Source of the DNA: Marinobacter oulmenensis
Lineage (GTDB): Bacteria > Pseudomonadota > Gammaproteobacteria > Pseudomonadales > Oleiphilaceae
Direction: 5' to 3'
NCBI RefSeq assembly: GCF_014201735.1
Contig: NZ_JACHFE010000001.1
Span: forward strand, 248,001-312,000
Length of the DNA: 64,000 bases
Position numbers and translations under genes: made by a program
In this document: positions 45,408 to 53,813 of the stretch, one piece after another
How positions within the stretch are numbered: position 1 is the first letter of the stretch
Layout of the letters: each line of letters begins with the position of its first letter
Notes under the pieces: generated by a model
The model's database searches: none
What the model saw: only the letters and a program-made list of their open reading frames with translations
Told to the model about the DNA's origin: nothing

Positions 45408-47312
45408 ATGGAATTGTGTAAAGCCGTGCTCACGGCAAGTATCCTTTCGGCCACCCTTGGCCTGGCTGCCTGCGCCGGCAATAACGCCAGCCATTCCGCC
45501 GGCCAGGCAATGGACGGCGATTCACCGGCCCGGATTTCTCTGGTCCAGATTGGCCGCTATGCCTCCGACGACAACGAATTTGATGAAAGTGCCGCCGAGA
45601 TCGTCGCCTATGATCCGGATTCCCGGCAGGCCTTTGTCGTCAATGCCCAGCAGGGCGCGCTGGATGTTCTGGACCTGTCAGACCCGCGGGCCCCGCGGAA
45701 AACGGCGACGCTGGCGGCCAGTGCCCACTGGCGTGACGCCGGCGCCATCAATAGCGTTAGTGTGGCCGGCGGGCGTGTTGCTGTTGCCGTGGAGAACCGC
45801 GAGAAAACGGAGACCGGCCGGGTCCAGATTTATTCGGCAGACGATCTGTCGTTTCTCGGGCAGGCCGAGGTGGGCGCCTTGCCCGATATGCTGACTTTTA
45901 CCCCGGATGGTCATCACCTGCTGGTCGCCAACGAAGGAGAGCCCAATGCCGATTACAGTGTCGATCCGGAAGGCTCGGTCAGCCTGATCGATGCCTCTGA
46001 GCCAGGCCGACCAGTGGTGACCACCATCGGTTTTGCCGACTTCAATCGTGACGGAACCCGGGCCAATGAACTCCCGGCAGAGGTCCGGGTGTTTGGTAAC
46101 TACGGCCGCACCGAATTGATGATCACCGGTTATTCAGACCAGGAGCCGGCCACCCTGACGGTGGAGGATGCCTACCGGGTCAATCCGGGCATGTGGCTCA
46201 CCGTTGCCAGCAGCGAAGGCGACCCTATTCCCTACCAGGTGGCGTCGGTATCCGGCAACCGCATTACCCTGACCACGGGGTTTGACGGCGACACCGAAGC
46301 CGGTGACAGCGATACCCGTCTGCGGGCCTTCCTTCACGACGGCGCCTCCTCGGTCGCCCAGGATCTCGAACCGGAATACATTGCCGTCTCCCCGGATGGC
46401 GCTGAGGCCTGGGTGACCCTGCAGGAAAACAACGCCGTTGCGGTGATTGATATCGAGCAGGCGAGGGTTCGCCGGATCATCGCCCTGGGCACCAAGGATC
46501 ACAGTCTGCCCGGCAACGAACTGGATGTGTCCGACAAGGACGACGGCGTGAACATTGCCAACTGGCCGGTTCTGGGTATGTACCAGCCGGACACCATTGC
46601 ATCGGCCGCTGTAGGCGGCGAAGTCTACTACCTGATGGCCAACGAAGGGGACGCCCGGGCATACGATGGCTTTGTTGAAGAAATCCGCTTTGCCGATGCG
46701 CCCCTGGCCGACAACGGGTTCTTCGGGCAGGCGGATTTCACCGACAAGCGGGGCGTTGGCCGGCTGCTGACCACACTGACGGCGGACCGGAACCGCGATG
46801 GGGAACTGGATGAACCTCTGGCCTACGGTGCCCGGAGCTTCAGTATCTGGAGCGCTGACGGGGAGCAGGTGTTCGACAGTGGCAGCCAGTTCGAGGCCAT
46901 CACCGCAGACCGTCTGGGGGATGACTTCAATAACGACAACGATGAGAACAGCGGTGACAGCCGCAGTGACGCCAAAGGGCCGGAGCCCGAAGCCATCGAA
47001 ACGGGCCACATTGGCGGTCACACCTACGCCTTCATCGGCCTGGAGCGCACCGGGGGCATCATGATCTACGACATCTCCCGCCCCGGGCAGTCGATGTTCG
47101 TCGACTATGTGAACAATCGGGATTTCTCCTACGACATCGAGGATCGCATTGACGATGGCAATGCACCGGCCTATGCCGCAGGCGATCTGGGGCCGGAAAG
47201 CATTCTCTTTGTCCCGGCCGCCCAGGCTCCGGGCGAGCATCCCCTCCTGCTGGTGGGGAACGAAGTGAGCGGCACCACCACCATCTACGAAGTGCGCCAG
47301 GGCGCACATTGA
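45408..47312 (+). CDS. choice-of-anchor I lipoprotein (phytase/esterase-like beta-propeller)
   Basis: Exported lipoprotein of 634 residues. Signal peptide with lipobox LAAC (cleaved before the Cys at about residue 23). The beta-propeller-like body matches the choice-of-anchor I group: IGRYASDDNEFDESAAEIVA, EPEYIAVSPDGAEAWVTLQE, KGPEPEAIETG, IGLERTGGIMIYDIS, and acidic calcium-type loops (DFNRDG, DRNRDGELDE, DDFNNDNDEN). Between VRVFG (near residue 230) and VAQDLEPEYI is an insert of about 75 residues, which I do not recall in typical members. The start at 45408 has AGGGAG six bases upstream. Phosphate-related function is suggested by the Pho-box-like repeats only. Confidence 0.82.
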   Translation: MELCKAVLTASILSATLGLAACAGNNASHSAGQAMDGDSPARISLVQIGRYASDDNEFDESAAEIVAYDPDSRQAFVVNAQQGALDVLDLSDPRAPRKTATLAASAHWRDAGAINSVSVAGGRVAVAVENREKTETGRVQIYSADDLSFLGQAEVGALPDMLTFTPDGHHLLVANEGEPNADYSVDPEGSVSLIDASEPGRPVVTTIGFADFNRDGTRANELPAEVRVFGNYGRTELMITGYSDQEPATLTVEDAYRVNPGMWLTVASSEGDPIPYQVASVSGNRITLTTGFDGDTEAGDSDTRLRAFLHDGASSVAQDLEPEYIAVSPDGAEAWVTLQENNAVAVIDIEQARVRRIIALGTKDHSLPGNELDVSDKDDGVNIANWPVLGMYQPDTIASAAVGGEVYYLMANEGDARAYDGFVEEIRFADAPLADNGFFGQADFTDKRGVGRLLTTLTADRNRDGELDEPLAYGARSFSIWSADGEQVFDSGSQFEAITADRLGDDFNNDNDENSGDSRSDAKGPEPEAIETGHIGGHTYAFIGLERTGGIMIYDISRPGQSMFVDYVNNRDFSYDIEDRIDDGNAPAYAAGDLGPESILFVPAAQAPGEHPLLLVGNEVSGTTTIYEVRQGAH

Positions 47313-47320
47313 TCCCATGA

Positions 47321-47354
47321 AACCAGGACCAGGCGTTGCCCTGGTTCTGGTTTT
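47321..47354 (+). terminator. terminator of the choice-of-anchor I gene
   Basis: AACCAG-G-ACCAGG / CCTGGT-T-CTGGTT with loop CGTTGC, a 13-bp stem with one G-T pair, then TTTT. Confidence 0.88.
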
Positions 47355-47528
47355 CCCGCCTGTCTTTCAGCTGAAACAAAACCTTTGCAATTATGTAATT
47401 TGCTCGTAATGAGCACCCTATAAATTTTAGTTTCAAAGCTTGGGGCGTTGACGCCATGCGAACCGGCTTTGAGCTCATGTTGCGTTGTGAGTAGCGAGAC
47501 TTTTATGCCGGGTTTCCCCGGCTTTTTT
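47355..47528 (+). ncRNA. candidate small RNA or structured leader with its own terminator
   Basis: Between two terminators lies a stretch with no coding potential. TATAAA (47419) is a possible -10, but no good -35 is seen; TGCTC-GTAAT-GAGCA (47401-47415) is a palindrome next to it. Downstream are nested stems (AAAGC/GCTTT around GGCG-TTGA-CGCC) and a clean terminator, GCCGGG-TTTC-CCCGGC + TTTTTT, at 47507-47528. A transcript from about 47430 would be about 100 nt. It could be a small RNA or a terminated leader of the DUF2057 gene. Confidence 0.35.
47507..47528 (+). terminator. terminator upstream of the DUF2057 gene
   Basis: GCCGGG / CCCGGC stem with a short loop (TTTC) and six T. No coding sequence ends just before it. 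Confidence 0.9.
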
Positions 47529-47597
47529 CCAGATTCAGAGCGGGCCCGGAACAGGATCAACCGATGTTTCCGGTCCGCCACGAGAGTAAGACCACTG

Positions 47598-48266
47598 ATG
47601 ACCCATTGTCTGAAAACCCTTGCTGTTTCTTTCGGCCTGACGGCTTCGGTGGCTGCGGCCCCGGTTATGGCCGAGGTCCGGCTGACCCTTGGAGAGTGTC
47701 TCGACACCCACGTTGTCGACGGCAAAGAGCGGAACCTGGGGCCGGGAGCCGAGTTGGTGCTGGCCAACGGCGTTCACCAACTGGTGGTGGACTGCACCGT
47801 GTCGGTGGGCCGATCGGAGGATGAGACCTTCCCGGAAACCAGCGAAGCCCTGGTGGTGCGTTTCGACGCATCGGACTCGGCCCTGACGCTGGCAGCGCCG
47901 ACGATCCGCAGCCGGCAGCAACTGGAGGCGTTCAACCGCTCCCGGGACCTGCGTCTGCAAACGGCTGGCGGTGATGAGGTGGGGTATCAGGTGGCGGTGC
48001 TGGAGAAAGAGGGTTTCCAGGTGTTCCGGGATTACCTCCGGGAAGTGGAAGTCTTCAATCGCTCTTCGTCACCGGCTGCCACAAGCGGCTTTCGGGCTCC
48101 GGCGGTGGCCGGAGCTGCGACTGATGTGAAGGCGTCGGCCGGCCAGCCTTCTGGCGCGGCGGCTCCGGATCAGGAACTGGTGAATCAAATGCTGCGCTAC
48201 TGGTATTTGAAAGCCGACCCGAAAACTCGGAACGAGTGGAAGAACTGGATCCTTTCCAGCGAATAA
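47598..48266 (+). CDS. DUF2057 family exported protein (YccT-like)
   Basis: Secreted protein of 222 residues. Signal peptide (TLAVSFGLTASVAAAPVMA), then a domain with the DUF2057 outline: GAELVLANGVHQLVVDC in the N-terminal part and QMLRYWYLKADPKTRNEWKNW at the C terminus. E. coli YccT of this family affects curli formation; the role here is unknown. The ATG at 47598 is preferred because the upstream frame is non-homologous and crosses the terminator. A 37-base gap precedes the porin gene, so they may be co-transcribed. Confidence 0.82.
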   Translation: MTHCLKTLAVSFGLTASVAAAPVMAEVRLTLGECLDTHVVDGKERNLGPGAELVLANGVHQLVVDCTVSVGRSEDETFPETSEALVVRFDASDSALTLAAPTIRSRQQLEAFNRSRDLRLQTAGGDEVGYQVAVLEKEGFQVFRDYLREVEVFNRSSSPAATSGFRAPAVAGAATDVKASAGQPSGAAAPDQELVNQMLRYWYLKADPKTRNEWKNWILSSE

Positions 48267-48303
48267 CACCCATAAAACCAATCGATTAGTGGAGTCGAAA
48301 CCA

Positions 48304-49269
48304 ATGAAGAAGCTTCTTCTGGCTGTTGCTGTGTCCTCTGTAGCCGCGGGTTCTGCCAGCGCTGCAACCATTTACGAAAAGGACGGCTTTACCTACAAGC
48401 TGAATGGCGACTTTCAGGTGCAACTGCGCCAGGAAGTCGGTGAGGATGAAAACCTGGGTGTCGATTTCGACGACCTGGAGATGAAGAACTACGTCAGCTA
48501 TGACCTGAACAACGATCTGACCGCCTTCGGCCGTGTCGATTTCGGTTTCAAGGACTACGCCAACCAGGATGACGAAGGCGAGGAGGACCTGCTGGAAGAA
48601 GCCTATGTGGGCATGAAGTACGGCGTCGCCTCTTTCTCATTCGGTAAGCAGAACTTCGCGTCTGACGAGTTCGGTATCGAGGAGTCTGTTGAGCTGGATT
48701 CCGATGAGGACCAGTTCGACCGCCAGGGCACCGACGGTGACGACACCCTGCGTGTCGACGTTGATCTGGAAAACGTCTATCTGGTGGCATCCTATGAGCT
48801 GGAAGCCGAGGACACCGACAGCGAGGGTGATGAGTACTTCGACGTGTTCGTTTCCACCGATCTGGCCGACCTGACCCTGGCCGCCGCTTTTCAGCAGCGT
48901 ACCCTGCAGGAATCCGACGGTGGTGACTCCGTGGATACCTACGGTGTCAGTGCTTCCTACGACTTCGGCTTCATGAGCCTGGCGGCTGACTACAGCGTCT
49001 CTGACGAATACGAAGACGACGGTGACATCGAGCCGGAAACCAAGCAGTACAACATTGCCACCGTCCTGGAAGTGGCCAGCACCACTGATCTGGCCCTGGG
49101 TATGGTGAACACCGATCCGGACGAAGGCGAAGACATCACTGAGTGGTACGCCAACGTGACCTACAAGTTCCCGTCTGCCAAGAATGTCCGCCTGTTCGCT
49201 GAAATCGGCGATACCGATGAAGACGACGTCGACATGGGTTACCTGGCCGGCATGCGCGTCAAGTTCTGA
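48304..49269 (+). CDS. gram-negative porin
   Basis: Outer-membrane beta-barrel of 321 residues. Signal peptide (LLAVAVSSVAAGSASA), then alternating strands with FGRVDFGFKDY and FSFGKQNFASDEFG, ending in YLAGMRVKF with the terminal Phe needed for BAM recognition. Extremely rich in Asp and Glu, which fits a marine or halotolerant host. The start has TGGAG nine bases upstream. Ion selectivity cannot be judged, although the acidity suggests cation preference. Confidence 0.9.
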   Translation: MKKLLLAVAVSSVAAGSASAATIYEKDGFTYKLNGDFQVQLRQEVGEDENLGVDFDDLEMKNYVSYDLNNDLTAFGRVDFGFKDYANQDDEGEEDLLEEAYVGMKYGVASFSFGKQNFASDEFGIEESVELDSDEDQFDRQGTDGDDTLRVDVDLENVYLVASYELEAEDTDSEGDEYFDVFVSTDLADLTLAAAFQQRTLQESDGGDSVDTYGVSASYDFGFMSLAADYSVSDEYEDDGDIEPETKQYNIATVLEVASTTDLALGMVNTDPDEGEDITEWYANVTYKFPSAKNVRLFAEIGDTDEDDVDMGYLAGMRVKF

Positions 49270-49283
49270 TCCCCGGGATCAGT

Positions 49284-49336
49284 CGCCCGCTTCGGGCGTT
49301 GCTTCCAGAGAGGCCGGGCCTGTGCCCGGCCTCTCT
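49284..49336. terminator. two hairpins between convergent genes
   Basis: CGCCCG-CTT-CGGGCG (49284-49298) then AGAGAGGCCGGGC-CTGT-GCCCGGCCTCTCT (49307-49336, 13-bp perfect stem). Neither has a clear T-run, but the position after the porin stop and before the convergent flavoprotein end fits 3'-end formation. Confidence 0.65.
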
Positions 49337-49340
49337 GCGT

Positions 49341-50468
49341 TCAGGTGAGAGGCGTGAGTGCCGGCACCTCCTGATGCAGGAACCACTTTTCCGTAATCAC
49401 CTTGCGGGTAAACCATTGCGAACGTATCAGGGCACTGGCCACGGACTGCTTGACCCAGTGAGGCACTTGCCATTGGGGCTCGATACCAGCGTCACGGCGA
49501 CCAAAGCGATCCGCAATGCGCTCGCCGTAGGGTTGCAGGGCGGTAGCCGAGCAGTCCGACGCCCGGAGGATGGTTTCGGCCGCCAGTAAAGCGGATTCAA
49601 TGGCAGGTCGAATGCCCTCGCCACTCTGGGTGTAGGCAAGACCGGCGGCATCCCCGATCAGCATGACGCCGTCGTCCACCAGTGGCCGGTGGGCGTGACC
49701 ATAGAGCAGGTAGGCGTGTCCCTTGAAACGCCCCGGCAGCTCTTCCGGAACACGGCCATGGGCTTTCATGCTGGCGACAAAGGCTTCCAGGTGTTCGGTG
49801 AGGCGATGGCTGTCTTCGCGCCCCAGCCCGATGTTGAGGAAGCGTCCTTTGCGGAATACCCAGGCGTAGCCTTTCAGGTCCCGGCAGAACCAGAGTTCCG
49901 GCGTGTCACCCCGGGTTTCACAGGCATGGGCCTGTTCACGGGTCATTTCGAATTCCACTTCTTTGGCGGCGACGACACTTTCGTGGCCGCCAGGCGCTTC
50001 GCCCAACAGACGGGCAACCGGACAGAAGTGCCCGCCGGCTCCCACCAGCAATGGTGCCTGCCACCGTTCATTGACCACCCAGTTACCGTTTCGCCGGACG
50101 ATACTGTCCACCGGGGTGGCCAGGCACTTTTGCGAGGTCACCCGTTCCAGCAGAAAGGTGTCGAATTCACATCGGCGGATACCATAGCTGACCACCGCCC
50201 GATGGTCGTTTTCCACCGGCGACTGTTGACCCATCATGCCTATGCGGAAACGCCGGATGGGTTGAAGGGTGCGGCCGGTACTGTAGCTGACCGGGTCAAT
50301 TCCAAGGCTGTCGAGCACCGAGGGGGTGATCCACCCGGCACAGGTCCTGTCCCGTGGAAAAGGCGCTTTGTCGATAATGAGCACCTGTCGCCCTGCCGAT
50401 TCCAGCGTTCTGGCGAGCGTTGAACCGGCCGGGCCGGCGCCGACGATAATGGCATCGTAGTAGTCCAT
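49341..50468 (-). CDS. geranylgeranyl-reductase-like FAD oxidoreductase
   Basis: FAD-dependent enzyme of 375 residues. N-terminal Rossmann motif AIIVGAGPAGSTLARTLESAG, then KAPFPRDRTCAGWITPS; a second FAD motif DDGVMLIGDAAGLAYTQSGEG carries the GD motif. Resembles the geranylgeranyl-reductase family, which saturates isoprenoid double bonds, and related flavin monooxygenases. The ATG at 50468 has AGGGG five bases upstream. It has no pigment or quinone genes nearby, so the substrate is open. Confidence 0.85.
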   Translation of the reverse strand: MDYYDAIIVGAGPAGSTLARTLESAGRQVLIIDKAPFPRDRTCAGWITPSVLDSLGIDPVSYSTGRTLQPIRRFRIGMMGQQSPVENDHRAVVSYGIRRCEFDTFLLERVTSQKCLATPVDSIVRRNGNWVVNERWQAPLLVGAGGHFCPVARLLGEAPGGHESVVAAKEVEFEMTREQAHACETRGDTPELWFCRDLKGYAWVFRKGRFLNIGLGREDSHRLTEHLEAFVASMKAHGRVPEELPGRFKGHAYLLYGHAHRPLVDDGVMLIGDAAGLAYTQSGEGIRPAIESALLAAETILRASDCSATALQPYGERIADRFGRRDAGIEPQWQVPHWVKQSVASALIRSQWFTRKVITEKWFLHQEVPALTPLT

Positions 50469-50612
50469 TACGACCCCTTGAGTGAGTGCGGTCATTTGTT
50501 GTCATTATTCATGTGATTACGTCAGGGCCCGGTCCGCAGTCAGGGCCTGTGCATCAGTATAGAAAACGATGGGGAAATGTCAGATTGCTAATAAAAGCCG
50601 GGAGGGGGAGAA

Positions 50613-50637
50613 CGGACCGGGCAGGGCGCCCGGTCCG
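50613..50637 (-). terminator. hairpin after dctM
   Basis: CGGACCGGGC / GCCCGGTCCG, a 10-bp stem with a 5-base loop, 12 bases past the dctM stop on the minus strand. The T-run is poor, so termination is probable but not certain. Confidence 0.55.
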
Positions 50638-50648
50638 CAGGGAGGCCA

Positions 50649-51944
50649 TCAGTAAGTGGAGCTCATGCCGTACCATTCCGGGAAAATAATGATGCTGGCC
50701 AGCACCAGAATCTGGATCAGAATGAACGGAATAATCCCCTTGTAGATGTCGATCGTTCGGACCTCCGGTGGTGCCACGCCCTTGAGGTAGAACAGCGAGA
50801 ACCCGAACGGTGGTGTCAGGAAGCTGGTCTGAAGGTTCATGGCAATCAGGATGGCAAACCAGAGCATGTTGATGCCCATGGCCTCTGCGACCGGCGCCAG
50901 GATCGGCACGATGATGAAGGAAATCTCCACGAAGTCGATGAAGAAACCCAGCACCAGGATGACCAGCATGGACAGGATGATGAAGCCCCATTCCTCGCCC
51001 GGCAGCATGTGCAGCCAGTCTTCCAGCAGATAGTCGCCACCGGTATAGCTGAACACCATGGAGAAGGCGGTTGCACCGATCAGGATGGCGAACACCATTG
51101 CAGTGACCTTGACGGTATCCCGGGCGCTGTCCCAGACCATGCGGAAGGAGAACTGACGGTAGATGATGGCCAGAACCACCGCACCCACACCGCCGAGAGC
51201 GGAGGATTCTGTGGGGGTGGCAATCCCGGTGAAGATGGAACCCAGGACCACCACAATCAACGCCAGTGGCGGGATGATGGCGATCAGCGCATCGACAATC
51301 TCGCGTTTTCGGGAGCGGGTGTTGTCGGTGGGCATGGCCGGCGCCGTTTCCGGCTTGAGGCGAGTCAGTACCAGAATATAGGCGATGTACAGGCCGATCA
51401 GCACCACGCCCGGCCATACGGCGGCCTTGAACAGATCGCCCACCGGCAGCCCGAGAACATCACCCAGGATGATCAGGATAATCGACGGCGGCACGATCTG
51501 GCCCAGCGTACCGGAGGCACAGATAGTACCGGTACTCAGGCGCTTATCGTATTTATGGGCGAGCATGACCGGCAGGGAAATCAGGCCCATCGCCACCACG
51601 CTGGCCCCGACCACACCGGTTGAGGCGGCCAGCAGGGCACCCACCAGAATGGTGGAAATGGCCAGGCCACCGGGCAGGCCGCCAAACAGGCGCCCCATGG
51701 ACGTCAGCAGTTGCTCTGCCAGCCTGGTACGCTGCAGGACCACGCCCATGAAGATAAACAGGGGAACGGCCATCAGTACCTTGTTCTGCATCACGCTCAT
51801 GATGCGGAACGGCATGAAAGCGAACAGGTCCATGCCTTCGGCAAAGACGCCAAAGAACAGGGCCACGCCACCAAAGGTGAAGGCGACCGGGAAACCCAGC
51901 ATCAGCAGGACCAGGGCGGCCCCGAACATAATCATACCGATCAT
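50649..51944 (-). CDS. dctM: TRAP transporter large permease
   Basis: Large membrane subunit (DctM type) of 431 residues with about twelve helices, using a sodium gradient. Family marks: the N-terminal GAALVLLMLGFPVAFTFGGV, SASGTLGQIVPPSIILI-like segment (CASGTLGQIVPPSIILIILG), and the C-terminal NLQTSFLTPPFGFSLFYL. Its start overlaps the dctQ stop (ATGA), so coupled translation. The cognate binding protein is two genes upstream. Confidence 0.95.
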   Translation of the reverse strand: MIGMIMFGAALVLLMLGFPVAFTFGGVALFFGVFAEGMDLFAFMPFRIMSVMQNKVLMAVPLFIFMGVVLQRTRLAEQLLTSMGRLFGGLPGGLAISTILVGALLAASTGVVGASVVAMGLISLPVMLAHKYDKRLSTGTICASGTLGQIVPPSIILIILGDVLGLPVGDLFKAAVWPGVVLIGLYIAYILVLTRLKPETAPAMPTDNTRSRKREIVDALIAIIPPLALIVVVLGSIFTGIATPTESSALGGVGAVVLAIIYRQFSFRMVWDSARDTVKVTAMVFAILIGATAFSMVFSYTGGDYLLEDWLHMLPGEEWGFIILSMLVILVLGFFIDFVEISFIIVPILAPVAEAMGINMLWFAILIAMNLQTSFLTPPFGFSLFYLKGVAPPEVRTIDIYKGIIPFILIQILVLASIIIFPEWYGMSSTY

Positions 51945-52486
51945 GCCAGACCCTCCCCGCTGTGCTCGACTTCATAGCTTTTCTCGCCACTGAGAACACG
52001 GAGGGCAAAGGTCGCCATGTTCAGGCCGGCGGTGGCAATGAAGAACGCGGTCAGGGGAATGACGGCCTTGATGATCCACCGGTTGGGCAGACCCCCCGGG
52101 TCGCCGCTACCTTCGCCCATGTTGTAGGAATCCAGGGCGAATTCGTAACCATAGGTGCCGATCAGGTAGGCGAACGGAATGATGAAGATAAGCGCTCCGA
52201 TCAGGTTCACCATGGCTTTGGTCTTCTGGCCCCAGTTGGTGTAGAAAACATCCACCCGGACATGGCCATCAGAACGCAGGGCATAGGGAATGCCGAGCAT
52301 GAACACCACCGAATACAGGTGCCATTCCATTTCCTGCAGGCCGATTGAGACTTCGTTGAAGGCGTAACGGGCGACCACATCGTAGAAAACGTTGGCCGCC
52401 ATCAGGATCATGGCCACGCACGCCACCCAGCCACACAGGCTGGAGAGGCGTGCGAGGCCTTCATCCAGTTTGATTATCCACCGCAT
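51941..52486 (-). CDS. dctQ: TRAP transporter small permease
   Basis: Small membrane subunit of 181 residues with four helices. The N-terminal GWVACVAMILMAANVFYDVVAR, then EMEWHLYSVVFMLGIPYALR (with the conserved Glu/Trp pair), fit DctQ. It overlaps dctM by four bases and is separated from dctP by a strong hairpin, the normal order in P-Q-M operons. Confidence 0.92.
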   Translation of the reverse strand: MRWIIKLDEGLARLSSLCGWVACVAMILMAANVFYDVVARYAFNEVSIGLQEMEWHLYSVVFMLGIPYALRSDGHVRVDVFYTNWGQKTKAMVNLIGALIFIIPFAYLIGTYGYEFALDSYNMGEGSGDPGGLPNRWIIKAVIPLTAFFIATAGLNMATFALRVLSGEKSYEVEHSGEGLA

Positions 52487-52542
52487 TATTGCTGATCCTC
52501 CGCCAAGCGGACTGGCGATTTTTCCGGTTGCTTAAACAAGAA

Positions 52543-52573
52543 AGCCGGGATTACTGCAAGAGCAATCCCGGCT
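52543..52573 (-). other. hairpin between dctP and dctQM
   Basis: AGCCGGGATT / AATCCCGGCT, a perfect 10-bp stem. On the minus strand it follows the dctP stop by 24 bases and is followed by TTCTTG, a partial T-run. It is probably a leaky terminator or an mRNA stabiliser that makes the binding protein more abundant. Confidence 0.7.
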
Positions 52574-52597
52574 CCTTATGCACGAGCGGCCGACAGT

Positions 52598-53674
52598 TTA
52601 CTCGACTTCGCCCATGGTGTTGAGGTAGGCGCGGGTAGAAATGTCGGTGTAGGCACGGGTCTTGTCCAGGTAGTTCTCCTGTGACTCAACAATGCGTGCT
52701 GCCAGTTCGTTCCTTCCGGCCGCTTCCTTGAGCAGTTTCTTGTTGGCGTCGTACATGGCCTGAAAGACGTCTTCCGGGAAGTTCTTGATCTGAACGTTCG
52801 GATACTCTTCCTTGATGTTAGCCCAGGCTTCCGCATTGGCGTGCTGGGACTGAACCAGCATGTCGTAGGCGGAGACGCGCATGGCTGTCTTCAGGATGGC
52901 CTGCAGGTCAGCCGGGAGTTCTTCCCAGGTGTCCTTGTTAACCAGGAACTGCAGTTCGGTTGCCGGTTCGTGCCAACCGGTGTAGTAATAGTCGGCGATC
53001 TGCTGGAAACCCAGGCGCAGATCCAGTGCCGGACCGACCCACTCAACCGCGTCGATGGTGTTGCGTTCAAGCGCGGTGTAGAGCTCACCCGGAGGAATAT
53101 TGGTCGGGCTGACGCCCACTTCGGCAAAGACCTCCCCGGCAAAGCCCGGGATCCGCATCTTCAGACCCTTCAGGTCTTCCAGTGAGTTGATTTCCTTGCG
53201 GAACCAACCACCCATCTGGATGCCGGTGTTACCGCCCGGGAACGACAGCATGTTATGCGGCTCATACACCTCCTGCATGAGATCCATGCCGTCGCCGTGG
53301 TAGAACCAGGCGTACTGCTCAATGGCGGTCATGCCGAAGGGCATGCTGGTGAAGAACAGGGTTTCGGGAACCTTGCCTTTCCAGTAGTAGGACGCGGAGT
53401 GGCCCAGGTCGTACTGACCGGCCTTGACCATGTCGAACACGCCGAACGGCGCCTTGTGCTTGTTGGCGGAGTCGATGCGGATGCGCAGGCGGCCATCGGA
53501 CATTTCTTCGGCCAGTTTGGCCATGCGTTTGCTGGTGTCACCAAAGATCGGGAAGTTGGGCCCCCAGGTTTCTGCCAGCCTGAGAGTGAACCTCTCCTGT
53601 GCAAGCGACTGAGTGGCGGCAAAGGTGGTTGCCACTGCCAGTACAGCCGCGGAAAGAACAGAACGGATCTTCAT
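52598..53674 (-). CDS. dctP: TRAP substrate-binding protein (TakP-like)
   Basis: Periplasmic solute receptor of 358 residues with a signal peptide (SAAVLAVATTFAATQSLAQ). The domain shows FPGGNTGIQMGGWFRKEINS, LKMRIPGFAGEVFAEVGVSP and ALERNTIDAVEWVGP, a pattern shared with Rhodobacter TakP, which binds 2-oxoacids. That makes a 2-oxoacid or related monocarboxylate a fair guess. The start has AGAGGA upstream. A palindrome (CCTGAA-CCGTCA-TTCAGG, 53740-53757) in the promoter region could be an operator. Confidence 0.92.
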   Translation of the reverse strand: MKIRSVLSAAVLAVATTFAATQSLAQERFTLRLAETWGPNFPIFGDTSKRMAKLAEEMSDGRLRIRIDSANKHKAPFGVFDMVKAGQYDLGHSASYYWKGKVPETLFFTSMPFGMTAIEQYAWFYHGDGMDLMQEVYEPHNMLSFPGGNTGIQMGGWFRKEINSLEDLKGLKMRIPGFAGEVFAEVGVSPTNIPPGELYTALERNTIDAVEWVGPALDLRLGFQQIADYYYTGWHEPATELQFLVNKDTWEELPADLQAILKTAMRVSAYDMLVQSQHANAEAWANIKEEYPNVQIKNFPEDVFQAMYDANKKLLKEAAGRNELAARIVESQENYLDKTRAYTDISTRAYLNTMGEVE

Positions 53675-53813
53675 TGCTCTTCTATCCTCTTGTCGTTTTT
53701 ATCGTCGGTGCCGGTCCGCGAGTGTGTGCGAACCTCCACCCTGAACCGTCATTCAGGATAGCAACTATGTTGGGTATCCGATAGTCGACCTCAGACCATT
53801 TGGTAGTGTCCCG

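Noticed and set aside
47430..47528. Considered as a c-di-GMP riboswitch before DUF2057
   Set aside because: The conserved c-di-GMP-I core sequence is not present; only generic hairpins are seen.
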